Source: Cohnella sp. GbtcB17 (lineage in GTDB: Bacteria > Bacillota > Bacilli > Paenibacillales > Paenibacillaceae). From it: a stretch of DNA of 64,000 bases. Made by a program: the position numbers and the translations under genes. Numbering within the stretch: position 1 is the stretch's first letter; every line of letters starts with the position of its first letter. The stretch covers positions 43,657-107,656 of the forward strand of contig NZ_JAGXJW010000025.1 in the NCBI RefSeq assembly GCF_019091135.1, written 5' to 3'. Below the pieces are notes generated by a model. That model made no database searches and had not been told where the DNA came from. It saw only the letters and a program-made list of their open reading frames with translations. Below are positions 52,140-60,900 of the stretch, one piece after another.

Positions 52140-54090
52140 CGGCAGCCATGAGGCCGGCGGCGTCGAACGGGAAGGGGGCGGCGGCGCTTCCGTCGGTTTG
52201 TCGAGGGGAAGGCCGGCGATCGGTCGTTTGCGCAGACTACCTTCGGTCTATCTCGTCCTGACCGCTTTGCTCTGGATCAAGATGGCGCTGCTCCGCTACT
52301 TTACGTTCGGCGAAGTCGCCTGGCGCCATGTCGGCGCCGACGCGGCCGCGGTAGCGGCGCTGGCCAGTCTTGTGGCCTTGATCCTGCCCGGCCGGGGCCG
52401 CTTCGTCGCCTGCTGGCTGTTCGACGCGCTCGTGTCGATCCTATTGCTGGCGGCAACGCTTTATTTCGCTCACTTCGGCTCGATGCCGACGTATACGGCG
52501 CTGCTGGAGCTGAACCAGGTACCGCAGGTTCAGGCCAGCGTTCAATCGACGATGAACCCGCTCTATTATTTGTATTTCGCCGATTTGCCCGTATGGGCGG
52601 CGGCGCGCTTCGTCTGGCGGAGGCGTCCGGCCATCCGGGTCGCTTCCGCCGCCAATCGCAGATGGTTGGCCGCGGTCGCGCTCGTCGTCTGTGCAGGCAT
52701 CGTCGCGACCGACGTCCGACAGGGGCTTGGCATCGACAACGAGCTGGCCGCCGCCGATCGCGAAGGCTTTTTGAGCTACCAGGTCATCGCCGCGATCAAG
52801 GCGAATCGCGAATCCCGGCAAGCGTCGGCGGCCGATCTGGCGCAGACCGTAAGCGAGGTCGATGCGCTGCAAGCGTCGTTCCCCTATCGCAATAGTGCCA
52901 ACGCCGGCGCGATGCCGGCGCATTTCGGCGAAGCTTCCGGCAGCAATCTGATCGTGCTCCAGCTCGAGGCGTTCCAGAACTTCCCGCTTCATCTGAAGGT
53001 CGGGGGACTTGAGGTGACGCCCGTGCTGAACAAGCTGGCGGACGAATCGTATTATTTTCCCCGCGTCTACCAGCAGATCGGGCAGGGCAACACGTCTGAC
53101 GCCGAATTTATGGCCAACACATCGATCTATCCGACCGCTAAGATCGCGATGTCCACGGGCTACGGCGACAGAGCGCTGCCTAGCCTGCCGCGTCTATTGC
53201 AGCGGGAGGGCTACAAGGCTTTTACGTTCCATGTGAACGACGTCAAGTTCTGGGATCGCAACCGGCTGTATCCGGCGCTTCATTTCGATCAATATTTCGA
53301 CAAGCCCTATTACGAGAACGACCGCTTTAACGAATTCGGCGCGTCCGACGAAGAGCTATATCGGTTCGGCCTGGAGGAGTTGACGAAGACGAGCGCGGCG
53401 GGAACGCCGTTTTACGCGCAATTCGTGACCGCTTCAAGCCACTTCCCGTTCAAGGTGCCGAAGGACCGCCAAAGGCTGCAGGTGCCGGACGCGCTGGAGG
53501 GCACGCAGCTCGGCGATTATTTGATTGCGGCGAATTATACGGATTATGCGATCGGCCAGTTGATCGAGGGGCTTAAAAAGGAAGGGCTGTGGGAACGTAC
53601 GACGCTCGCCGTATACGGGGACCATTACGGCCTGCAGCCGGACGACAACGATCCTAAATGGGTAAGCGACGTGCTCGGCATCAAATACGACTCGCGCATC
53701 TCCCGCATGAACATTCCGTTCATCGTGCATACGCCTGGCCAGCCGAGCGGAAAGCGGGTAGACCAGGTCGGCGGGCAGCTCGACATGATGCCGACGATCG
53801 CCAACCTGCTCGGAAAGAAGCCGCGCGACGCCGGCATCGTCGCCTTCGGTCATGACCTGCTGAATATCGACCGCAACGTGGTCGGCAGCCGATATTACTT
53901 GCCGACGGGCTCCTTTTTTAACGACGATGTGCTGTACGTACCGGGCACGGGCTTCGAAGACGGCAAGGCCGTGTCGCTCGACACGATGGAGCCGGTCAAC
54001 GACCTGTCGCCTTATCGCGGAGACTACGACTATATCATGAAGCTGATGGGGCTGTCGGACCGCTATGTCCGCCTGCTCCCGAAGCGATAA
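52126..54090 (+). CDS. LTA synthase family protein (alkaline phosphatase superfamily)
   Basis: A 654-residue protein. About four to five membrane segments in the first 215 residues precede an extracellular sulfatase-type domain: IVLQLEAFQNF (metal Glu), GNTSDAEFMAN with the nucleophile Thr323, and YGDHYG (metal Asp/His). LtaS enzymes polymerise glycerol phosphate from phosphatidylglycerol into lipoteichoic acid. The ATG at 52126 overlaps the M42 gene by 14 bases and lacks a clear ribosome site, so the exact start and the Gly-rich N terminus are uncertain. Confidence 0.9.
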   Translation: MLRINGSHEAGGVEREGGGGASVGLSRGRPAIGRLRRLPSVYLVLTALLWIKMALLRYFTFGEVAWRHVGADAAAVAALASLVALILPGRGRFVACWLFDALVSILLLAATLYFAHFGSMPTYTALLELNQVPQVQASVQSTMNPLYYLYFADLPVWAAARFVWRRRPAIRVASAANRRWLAAVALVVCAGIVATDVRQGLGIDNELAAADREGFLSYQVIAAIKANRESRQASAADLAQTVSEVDALQASFPYRNSANAGAMPAHFGEASGSNLIVLQLEAFQNFPLHLKVGGLEVTPVLNKLADESYYFPRVYQQIGQGNTSDAEFMANTSIYPTAKIAMSTGYGDRALPSLPRLLQREGYKAFTFHVNDVKFWDRNRLYPALHFDQYFDKPYYENDRFNEFGASDEELYRFGLEELTKTSAAGTPFYAQFVTASSHFPFKVPKDRQRLQVPDALEGTQLGDYLIAANYTDYAIGQLIEGLKKEGLWERTTLAVYGDHYGLQPDDNDPKWVSDVLGIKYDSRISRMNIPFIVHTPGQPSGKRVDQVGGQLDMMPTIANLLGKKPRDAGIVAFGHDLLNIDRNVVGSRYYLPTGSFFNDDVLYVPGTGFEDGKAVSLDTMEPVNDLSPYRGDYDYIMKLMGLSDRYVRLLPKR

Positions 54091-54112
54091 GCGGCAATAT
54101 TCTGAAGCGGCA

Positions 54113-54760
54113 TCAAAAGAAAGGCAGCTTAATCGACTTGCGGTAGAGGGGATACAGCCATTTGACGCCGAGCGAGGTCAGCGTATCCGCGACCAAGTGG
54201 GAGGCGTAGCCGGCCGCTGCGACGACGGCGATGCCAGGGATGTTCCGCTCGGCTTCGAGCTCCCGGCCCAGCCAGTACCAGATGGCCAGCGCCCAGACGG
54301 TATGGGTCATGCCGCGATGCTTCAGCCAAGGCGCCCATGCCGTATAAGCGCCGAGGCCGATGAGCCACGTCTGGCCGCTTCGGTAGCCGGCGACGGCCAG
54401 TCCGATGCCGACGAGGGAGACGAGGCCGTTGCGGATCGTGCCCGAGGACACCGACATGAGCACGAGCATGAGCGGAATGCCGATCCAGCCGAGCACCGCC
54501 GGAACGGCCTGGCCGGTCGAATATAGATATAGCGCGACAGCGGCAGCGACTACGCCGCCGCCGAGTGCGCCGCGATGGATCGCTCTGGAGAGGCCGCCGA
54601 GCTTGGCGCTCAGCATGTTCGTCCCGTCCAAGTCGGGCGCGAGCGCGGACAGGGCGGCTGCCGCTATGTAGGCGGAGGATTGAATCGGACCGGGCGGGTA
54701 ATAGCAGGCCGCGGCGGCGCCGATGACTAGACCGATGGCGAGATGGGTAGAACCTTTCAT
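54113..54760 (-). CDS. YdjM-like membrane protein (DUF457, metal-dependent hydrolase)
   Basis: A 215-residue protein with several hydrophobic segments. The motif positions of the family are visible: GSTHLAIG (His), APDLDGTN (Asp), HRGMTHTVW (His-rich) and ASHLVADTLTSLGVKWLYP (His, Asp). E. coli YdjM is a LexA-regulated member of this family. GGAGGT lies seven bases before ATG 54760. Upstream is a good promoter with a LexA-like sequence, so DNA-damage control is possible here too. Confidence 0.87.
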   Translation of the reverse strand: MKGSTHLAIGLVIGAAAACYYPPGPIQSSAYIAAAALSALAPDLDGTNMLSAKLGGLSRAIHRGALGGGVVAAAVALYLYSTGQAVPAVLGWIGIPLMLVLMSVSSGTIRNGLVSLVGIGLAVAGYRSGQTWLIGLGAYTAWAPWLKHRGMTHTVWALAIWYWLGRELEAERNIPGIAVVAAAGYASHLVADTLTSLGVKWLYPLYRKSIKLPFF

Positions 54761-54793
54761 GACGAGAACCTCCGTAAGTCTGGTTTGGCGATG

Positions 54794-54811
54794 GCAAATG
54801 CAAATGCAAAT
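54794..54811. repeat. Three tandem GCAAAT hexamers
   Basis: GCAAAT occurs three times in a row in the leader of the YdjM-like gene, between its LexA-like box and its ribosome site. Confidence 0.8.
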
Positions 54812-54820
54812 GCAGGCATG

Positions 54821-54866
54821 CGAACATTTGTTTGACTATTATACCTGCAGGACGAAATTTCCACAA
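54821..54866 (-). promoter_or_regulatory. Promoter of the YdjM-like gene with LexA-like box
   Basis: On the minus strand TTGTGG (plus-strand 54861-54866), a 17-base spacer and TATAAT (54838-54843) form a strong promoter. CGAACATTTGTTTG (plus strand 54821-54834) overlaps the expected start of transcription and is close to the Bacillus LexA consensus CGAAC-N4-GTTC. Confidence 0.6.
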
Positions 54867-54898
54867 CCGCGCTATAATGAATGCTAGAGGTGATCGCG

Positions 54899-55171
54899 AT
54901 GGCGAAGAAAAAAGCAGGCGCGCCGCGCAGGCCGGCAGCTCGGGAAGAACAACCAGCGGCGTTGGGATCGACGCTAAAGGATTTGCTGAGCGCGGAGACG
55001 CTGCAAAAGCTGAAGGCGCGCGCGGATTCGATCAAGGAAGAAGACCGGAAGAAGGCGGAGGAGAAGCGGGCGGCCGAAGAGGAGGCCAAGCGGGCGGAGG
55101 AGAAGCGGCTCGCGAGCGACTTCGGGCATTTGCTGGACAACAGCCGTCTCGATTGGAAATCGTTCAAGTAG
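54899..55171 (+). CDS. YqkE-like protein (DUF3886)
   Basis: A 90-residue, highly charged protein. After a basic N terminus it has TLKDLLSAETLQKLKARADS, a long helix of Lys/Glu/Ala (EEDRKKAEEKRAAEEEAKR) likely to form a coiled coil, and the ending DNSRLDWKSFK, matching B. subtilis YqkE. The function is unknown. TATAAT at 54873-54878 and AGAGGTGAT before ATG 54899 support expression. Confidence 0.8.
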   Translation: MAKKKAGAPRRPAAREEQPAALGSTLKDLLSAETLQKLKARADSIKEEDRKKAEEKRAAEEEAKRAEEKRLASDFGHLLDNSRLDWKSFK

Positions 55172-55186
55172 CAGGAAGGCTCGACG

Positions 55187-55229
55187 AAAAAGGGACCGGG
55201 GCCGCTTTGTAAGCGGCCTTCGGTCCCTT
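55187..55229 (-). terminator. Terminator of the lipoprotein gene (possibly bidirectional)
   Basis: AAGGGACCG, GGCCGCTT, a three-base loop, AAGCGGCC and CGGTCCCTT form a long hairpin. The A-run at its left side becomes a T-run on the minus strand. Confidence 0.8.
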
Positions 55230-55245
55230 GGCATTCGTTCGGACG

Positions 55246-55968
55246 TTATTTGTAAGATAGCGTATCGATCATTTCGCCGACCGTATCTTGATATTTTTCC
55301 ACGTTGCCGGGCTCGGCCGTGTAGGTGACGATATAAGCCTTGTCTTTTTCGATGATCGCCGCCTGCTGCCAATGCAGATCGTATTGGCCTTGCTTGCCGG
55401 TATATTCGAGGAAGAAGGCGTTGTCCTCGTCGGACTTTTCGGAGCTGACGAGCTTGAAGTCCGTGATCATTTTTTCAAGTGCCTTTTGCGTCTCGGCCGC
55501 ATATTGATCGATCGAGCCTGTAGTGGCGCCGCCCAACTCCTGGACGACCAGCGTCACGTTTTCTTTAAAGGCATCCGAATCGCCTTCGGACGGCGACAAA
55601 AATGCGGCGCTTACGCCCGTAATGTCGGTCTGCACGGTCCAATCCTTCGGATATTGAATGCTGTAGCCGTCGTCGGCGTCCTCGTACAGCTGGAAGCCCG
55701 ATTTAAGCGCTCCAGCGGAAGGAGCGGCGGCCTCCGACGCGGAGCCGGCATTTTCGCTGGCGCTCGGACTGGCATTCGCGCTCGGGCTTGCGTCTGCGCT
55801 GGCGCTTGGACTGGCTGACACGGTTGCGGTCGCCGTCGCCGCCGGGCTTTCCGTCGCTGCCGGTTCATTGTTGTTTCCGCTGTTTCCGCATGCGGCCAGC
55901 ATCAGCGCCAGACCGAGCGGGGCCGTCCATTTGATGATGGAATTCGTTTGATTTGCCTTGATTTTCAT
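55246..55968 (-). CDS. Lipoprotein with PsbP-like domain
   Basis: A 240-residue protein. The N terminus is a lipoprotein signal with lipobox LAAC (Cys27). A spacer of about 60 residues rich in Ala, Ser, Pro and Thr (SASPSASADASPSA) leads to a domain of about 140 residues with YSIQYPKDWTVQ and YDLHWQQAAIIEKDKAYIVTYTA, a PsbP/DcrB-type fold. It is anchored to the outer face of the membrane; function unknown. GGGAGAGAG precedes ATG 55968. Confidence 0.8.
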   Translation of the reverse strand: MKIKANQTNSIIKWTAPLGLALMLAACGNSGNNNEPAATESPAATATATVSASPSASADASPSANASPSASENAGSASEAAAPSAGALKSGFQLYEDADDGYSIQYPKDWTVQTDITGVSAAFLSPSEGDSDAFKENVTLVVQELGGATTGSIDQYAAETQKALEKMITDFKLVSSEKSDEDNAFFLEYTGKQGQYDLHWQQAAIIEKDKAYIVTYTAEPGNVEKYQDTVGEMIDTLSYK

Positions 55969-56263
55969 GACTTCTCTCTCTCCCTTTTTTCTGTCGGATG
56001 TTCAAATCAGATAAATGTGGTACTTTGTTGAATGTACACCGCAGCGCCGAATCGAAAACGCAAAAACGAAAATTTTAGGGAATTTTTAGGGCAAAAGCGT
56101 CCGCTCGGCGATGAAAACGATGTCTTTGAGGCATTGATCGGCCCTGTCCCGCGTATAATCCTTTTGCTTGGATGGCCGCCATCATGGTAAGGTACAAGAA
56201 GAGCCTGCGTGCGGCAAACGGACATGGCAGACAAGGATAAAGAGAGATAAAGGGGGACGGAGC

Positions 56264-56866
56264 TTGAGCGATATGATCAACAATGCCATAGACTGGCTGC
56301 TGGAGACGACCAATCTCCAAGGATTCTATGTGCTGCTCCTCACCGTGCCTCTGGCGATCATACAAGGTTTTTTCGGCATTTTTCCTTTTTCCACGCTGAT
56401 CTTTTTGCAGATCTCTGCGCTGGGCCTGGTCAACGGTCTGATCACGAGCTGGCTCGTCGGCATCGTCGCGTCGCTGGTCGTCTATTACGCGTGCAAGTAC
56501 TTGTTCGCGGACTGGTTCGACCGCAAGATGAAGGCGAAGGCCGGACGCTACGAAAAGTGGCAGGGCTACTTCATGAAATACGGCGTCTGGTCGATCATTT
56601 TCCTGCGCACGCTGCCGATCATGCCGAACAACGTCATTTCTTTTATGGCGTCATTGTCCAAAATTTCGCATCGGTCGTACATGGTATCGTCGCTTGTCGG
56701 CGTCATGTCCCATATCTGGCTGTTCGGCATCGTCAGCTCGTCGATTTTATTCCCCGAGACCGATATCGGATTGCTGATCGGATCCTATTTACTGTTTTGC
56801 GTGGCGCTGACCGGCATTTTCGCGGCGCAGCTGCTGCGGGAGCGCAGAAGGGCTAGAGGCGTCTGA
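56264..56866 (+). CDS. VTT-domain (DedA-like) membrane protein
   Basis: A 200-residue protein with five hydrophobic segments. FFGIFPFSTLIFLQISALGLVNG, then FLRTLPIMPNNVISFMASLSKI is the VTT pattern with the conserved Arg and Pro residues. It is related to the protein at 35490 but clearly distinct. TTG 56264 follows AGGGGG and is preferred; ATG 56273 is possible. The radical-SAM gene starts 29 bases downstream, so they are probably one operon. Confidence 0.82.
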   Translation: MSDMINNAIDWLLETTNLQGFYVLLLTVPLAIIQGFFGIFPFSTLIFLQISALGLVNGLITSWLVGIVASLVVYYACKYLFADWFDRKMKAKAGRYEKWQGYFMKYGVWSIIFLRTLPIMPNNVISFMASLSKISHRSYMVSSLVGVMSHIWLFGIVSSSILFPETDIGLLIGSYLLFCVALTGIFAAQLLRERRRARGV

Positions 56867-56895
56867 CGCCGGACGCCGGAAGGAGCGACATTCGT

Positions 56896-57786
56896 TTGAA
56901 AAGATTCAAAAAGTTTTATATCGAAATTACGAGCGTATGCAACCTGGCTTGCTCGTTCTGCCCGCCGACCGAACGGAAGGCGAAGTTCATCAAGATCGAA
57001 GACTTCGCGCTCACGCTCGATCAGGTCAAGCCGTTTACGGATCATATATACCTGCACGTCAAGGGCGAGCCGATGCTTCATCCGAAGCTTGATCAGCTCA
57101 TGGATTTGAGTCACGACAAAGGGTTCAAGGTGAACCTGACGACCAACGGCACGCTGCTGCACAAGGCGGGACCGAAGCTGCTCGGCAAGCCGGCGCTCAG
57201 ACAGATCAACTTTTCGCTGCATAGCGAAGGACCGCATATGGAAGCGCCGAATAAGGAAAATTACGTGCTCGGCATCGTCGCATTCGCGAAGGAGGCCGTG
57301 CGGTCGAGCGGCGTCACGATCTCGCTGCGGCTGTGGAATCTGGAGCAGGACAACGCCGAAAACGCCGCTATAGGCCGCAACCGCGACATTTTAACGCTGC
57401 TCGAACGCGAATTCGGACTCGAACGTCCGATTGAGGAAAGCTGGGAACGCGGCAAAGGCTTGAAGCTTGCCGAGCGCATCTATTTGAACCAGGACCATGA
57501 GTTCAAATGGCCGGATCTCGCCGAGCCGGAGGACGAGGGCAGAGGCTTCTGCCACGGACTGCGTAATCAGGCGGGCGTACTGTCCGACGGCACGGTCATC
57601 CCCTGCTGTCTGGACGGCGAAGGCGTCATTAATCTCGGCAATATTCACGAGCGGCCGTTCGCCGACATTATCGAGGGCGAGCGGGCGAAGCGCATGTACG
57701 ACGGTTTTTCCCGTCGCGAAGTGGTCGAGGAGCTGTGCAGAAAATGCGGCTACCGGCAGCGATTCGGCCTCGGGAGCCGTGCATAG
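56896..57786 (+). CDS. Radical SAM / SPASM-type protein
   Basis: A 296-residue protein with the radical-SAM motif CNLACSFC (C-x3-C-x2-C) at residues 15-22 and HVKGEPMLHP following. The C-terminal part has FCHGLRNQAGVLSDG, IPCCLDGEG and ELCRKCG, a cysteine set able to hold one auxiliary cluster as in SPASM or twitch domains. No precursor-peptide gene is seen next to it, so a peptide-modifying role is not shown. TTG 56896 follows AAGGAGC. Confidence 0.87.
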   Translation: MKRFKKFYIEITSVCNLACSFCPPTERKAKFIKIEDFALTLDQVKPFTDHIYLHVKGEPMLHPKLDQLMDLSHDKGFKVNLTTNGTLLHKAGPKLLGKPALRQINFSLHSEGPHMEAPNKENYVLGIVAFAKEAVRSSGVTISLRLWNLEQDNAENAAIGRNRDILTLLEREFGLERPIEESWERGKGLKLAERIYLNQDHEFKWPDLAEPEDEGRGFCHGLRNQAGVLSDGTVIPCCLDGEGVINLGNIHERPFADIIEGERAKRMYDGFSRREVVEELCRKCGYRQRFGLGSRA

Positions 57787-57829
57787 ACATGTACGAATGG
57801 AAGGCAGAGGCTGGCGGAACGCGCTGTCG

Positions 57830-58095
57830 CGCGGGCGTTGCTGTGCCTGTAAGCATCAAAATGGTGTTTGCGATACTCAAGTGCGCCGCTGCATGGCCAG
57901 TGCCGTGCCTGTAAGCACCAAACTGGTGCTTTCGCAACGCAAGCCCGCCACCGCGCGGGCGTAGTTGTGCCTGTAAGCACCAAATCTGTGCTTGCGAAAC
58001 GCAAGTGCGCCGATTCACGGCCGTTGCTGTGACTGTAAGCCCCAAAATGGTGCTTACCCAAACGCACGTGCACCGCCGAGCGGCCATTGCCGCAC
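57830..58095 (+). repeat. Tandem repeat array C: four copies of a 62-bp unit with hairpins
   Basis: TGTAAG starts at 57848, 57910, 57972 and 58034, exactly 62 bases apart. The typical unit reads GTGCCTGTAAGCACC, AAA, TGGTGCTTGCG, AAACGCAAGTGCGCC. It contains two possible hairpins: AAGCACC/GGTGCTT and TTGCG-AAA-CGCAA. Copies differ by several changes, some of them compensating less well (for example AAGCACCAAATCTGTGCTT). The array follows the radical-SAM stop by about 45 bases and runs into a terminator. Confidence 0.9.
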
Positions 58096-58096
58096 C

Positions 58097-58146
58097 AGAG
58101 GGACGCCCTTCAGTCATCCTTGATGACCGAGGGGCGTCCCTCTTTT
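58097..58146 (+). terminator. Strong rho-independent terminator after array C
   Basis: AGAGGGACGCCC pairs with GGGCGTCCCTCT around an inner GTCATC/GATGAC stem, followed by TTTT. Confidence 0.85.
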
Positions 58147-58730
58147 CATTTTTTCGAATCCCGTAAGTTACCCCGCCGCAGCGCTCTTTCGTGCCATCGC
58201 TGCGGACGTCCTGAGATTGCCATCTTGCGCACGCATGCCATCCCTTTTCGCAGACAAATTGCCCCTCTCGCCGATAGCCAAAACTGTCCGAGGCCATATC
58301 ATGTTCATATGGATCGTATTGGAGAGGGTGCTTACCCGCTGCACAAAGTTGTTCCGGGCTCGACTTTGGAGACCGTTTCTTTTTGGTATAGGAAAATCAT
58401 TAAAAATATCTTTTTTCCTTGAACATTGGACAGGGGTGCGCCGTCTAATGTTTGAATGTCAAAATCATTGGAAATTTGTCCGATTCACGGGACAAGAGGA
58501 GGGATGCCGAAGCAGTCGCATAGTCGGATGTTAGACCGAACGCAGCGCTAGTCCTTGACACGCAAGTGACCGCTAGAACGCCGCATGATCAGGCATCGCC
58601 CGGGTCTTTTCGCACCGGCAACGGCATCATCCCCGACAACGGGGCTAACGAACGACAAATATCGTCCTTAAGAAGATCGAATCCGTTTTTCCCAGCAAGT
58701 GTCAAGAGCTGCCAAAGGAGTCCGCTAAGC
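58147..58730. other. Long intergenic region before the OatA-like gene
   Basis: I see no convincing gene in this stretch. It contains an inverted repeat TTGTCC-N8-GGACAA (58476-58495), a short AT-rich part around 58380-58430 and a likely leader for the acyltransferase gene. In-frame codons extend upstream of ATG 58731, but they lack a ribosome site and the sequence there does not resemble the family. Confidence 0.5.
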
Positions 58731-60821
58731 ATGCATACAACTAAAGCAGAACCATCCCGCTACATGCCGGGTCTGGACGGTCTGAGAGCGATCGCGGTCA
58801 TCGCGGTCATCGCCTATCATCTGGACTTCGACTGGGCCTCGGGAGGCCTATTGGGCGTAGGCGTGTTTTTTGTGCTGTCCGGTTACCTCATTACGGATCA
58901 GATCGCCTCCGAGCTTCATCGGGAGGGACGTCTGAATCTGAAAAGGTTCTGGCTGCGCCGTGCACGCAGATTGCTGCCCGCCATGCTGCTCGTCATGGCC
59001 GCCGTATCGTTTTATTTACTGTTATTCGACCGTGATCGGCTGCCGTCGCTGGCAGGCGACGTGTGGTCGGCCGTCACCTATACAAGCAATTGGTACTTAA
59101 TTTTTCATCACGTGTCCTACTTCGAGAGCTTCGGGCCGCCTTCGCCTTTCGGGCATCTGTGGTCGTTGGCGGTCGAAGAGCAGTTCTACCTGCTGTGGCC
59201 GCTGCTCCTGCCGGCTGCGGCCATGCTGCTCGGACGCCGGGGCAAGACGGTGCTGGCCGTTATCGCGGCCGCTGCCGCATCGGCCGTTCTGATGGCCGTG
59301 CTGTACGTGCCCGGAGCCGATCCGAGCCGCATTTATTACGGCACCGACACGCGGGCGTTCGGGCTGCTGATCGGCGCAGCGCTCGCGCTCGTCTGGCCGA
59401 GCGGCAGGCTGTCCGCGGGATTGCCGGGGCGCTATCGCGTAGGTCTCGACGCCGCCGGATTCGCCGCACTTGCCGGCATTTTGCTTATGATGCGGTACAC
59501 GAGCGAGTACGATTCTTTCCTGTACCGGGGCGGATTGGTCTTGCTTTCGCTTCTCGCCGCGGCGCTCGTCGCTGCGCTCGCTCATCCGGACAGCCGACTC
59601 GGCGTCTGGCTGGGCTGCGGACCGATGCGCTGGATCGGCAAGCGGTCTTACGGCATTTATTTATGGCATTATCCGGTCATCGCACTCTCTGAAATGCAAG
59701 TGAACACGGGCGGCCCCGAGCCGCTGCGCATCGCGCTTCAGCTCGCGGTCAGCGTCGCCTTGGCTGAGCTGTCCTACCGCTACGTCGAAAACCCGATTCG
59801 CCGACGCGGTCTGTCCGCCGTCCGGGACGGCTTGCTCGCCGCTACGGCAAATCTGGCAATCGGCCTGCGAACCGATCGTTCGTCCGCTCCGAGCCGTCCG
59901 GCGGCATGCTTGTCCGTCACGGCACTGATCTTGCTGTGCGTGTCCTGCACGGGCGGCGCGCAGCCGCTCGGTCACGGTTCAACGGCCGCCGCCCAAGAAG
60001 ACGGAACCGGCGTTGCCGCAGGCTCCTATACGGACGCCGACGGCCCGTCAGGCGGTCCGACGTCCGCCGGCGGGCAAGGGGACGCGGCAGTCATTCCCGT
60101 CAAAGATCCGATCGGCACGGCCAAGCCGACACCGACGCCGACTTCCGAAGCGACGGCCAAGCCGACTTCCGATCCAACGGCCAAGCCGACGCCTAAGCCT
60201 TCCACGGGCGTCAATGCTTCCTCGAAGCCCGTGCATTCGCCGACACCGACGCCGACGGCAACGCCGACACCGACGTCGTCCGGCTCTCCGGCGCCGCAGC
60301 AAGGCGCGGGGGACGGTTCGGGAAGCGCAAGTGCGCCGGAGCCGCGCAGCGGAGAAGGCGTCACCGTCATCGGCGATTCGGTCATGCTGAACGTAAAGCC
60401 GTATTTGGAGGCGGCGCTGCCGGGCATCGTTGTCGACGGCGAGGTCGGCCGGCAGATGCGGGAGGCGCCTGAGGAGATCGAAGCCTTAAAGCGCAACGGC
60501 CAGCTGGGAGACCGCGTCGTCGTCGAGCTCGGCACGAACGGCTCGTTCACGAAAAAACAGCTGACGAAGCTGCTGGACGCGCTTGCCGACGCGGACGAAG
60601 TGATCTTGATGAACACCCGCGTTCCGCGCAAATGGCAGGATACGGTCAACGACATGCTGAACGACGTCGCGCCCGACTATCCGAATGTCTCGATCGGCGA
60701 CTGGTACGGCGCAAGCGCCGACCGCGACGAGTACTTCGGCAAGGATGGCGTGCATCTGGGCAAAGCCGGCTCGCAGGCTTATGCGAAGCTGGTCGCGGAT
60801 TTGCTGGCGACGAAGGATTGA
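58731..60821 (+). CDS. Acyltransferase-3 / SGNH fusion, OatA-like peptidoglycan O-acetyltransferase
   Basis: A 696-residue membrane protein. Residues about 10-400 form the acyltransferase-3 domain with about ten to eleven membrane segments; RYMPGLDGLRAIAVIAVIAYH, FFVLSGYLIT and HLWSLAVEEQFYLLWP are its signatures. A Pro/Thr/Ser-rich linker (PTPTPTSEATAKPTSD and similar) leads to an extracellular SGNH esterase-type domain with GDSVM (Ser550), ELGTNGSF (Asn) and DGVHLGKAG (Asp672, His675). OatA of this build O-acetylates muramic acid and confers lysozyme resistance. AAAGGAG is ten bases from ATG 58731. Confidence 0.92.
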   Translation: MHTTKAEPSRYMPGLDGLRAIAVIAVIAYHLDFDWASGGLLGVGVFFVLSGYLITDQIASELHREGRLNLKRFWLRRARRLLPAMLLVMAAVSFYLLLFDRDRLPSLAGDVWSAVTYTSNWYLIFHHVSYFESFGPPSPFGHLWSLAVEEQFYLLWPLLLPAAAMLLGRRGKTVLAVIAAAAASAVLMAVLYVPGADPSRIYYGTDTRAFGLLIGAALALVWPSGRLSAGLPGRYRVGLDAAGFAALAGILLMMRYTSEYDSFLYRGGLVLLSLLAAALVAALAHPDSRLGVWLGCGPMRWIGKRSYGIYLWHYPVIALSEMQVNTGGPEPLRIALQLAVSVALAELSYRYVENPIRRRGLSAVRDGLLAATANLAIGLRTDRSSAPSRPAACLSVTALILLCVSCTGGAQPLGHGSTAAAQEDGTGVAAGSYTDADGPSGGPTSAGGQGDAAVIPVKDPIGTAKPTPTPTSEATAKPTSDPTAKPTPKPSTGVNASSKPVHSPTPTPTATPTPTSSGSPAPQQGAGDGSGSASAPEPRSGEGVTVIGDSVMLNVKPYLEAALPGIVVDGEVGRQMREAPEEIEALKRNGQLGDRVVVELGTNGSFTKKQLTKLLDALADADEVILMNTRVPRKWQDTVNDMLNDVAPDYPNVSIGDWYGASADRDEYFGKDGVHLGKAGSQAYAKLVADLLATKD

Positions 60822-60843
60822 CCGGATCATGATCAAAAAACAA

Positions 60844-60897
60844 ACAGGGCTGTCTCCGGGGTCATTTGATGACCCTTTGGAGACAGCCCTGTCTTTT
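60844..60897 (+). terminator. Rho-independent terminator between convergent genes
   Basis: ACAGGGCTGTCTCC pairs with GGAGACAGCCCTGT around an inner GTCAT/ATGAC hairpin, followed by CTTTT. Confidence 0.9.
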
Positions 60898-60900
60898 AAC

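Noticed and set aside
56896..57786. Radical-SAM gene as part of a RiPP cluster
   Set aside because: No precursor peptide, transporter or peptidase gene is adjacent; the neighbour is a VTT membrane protein.
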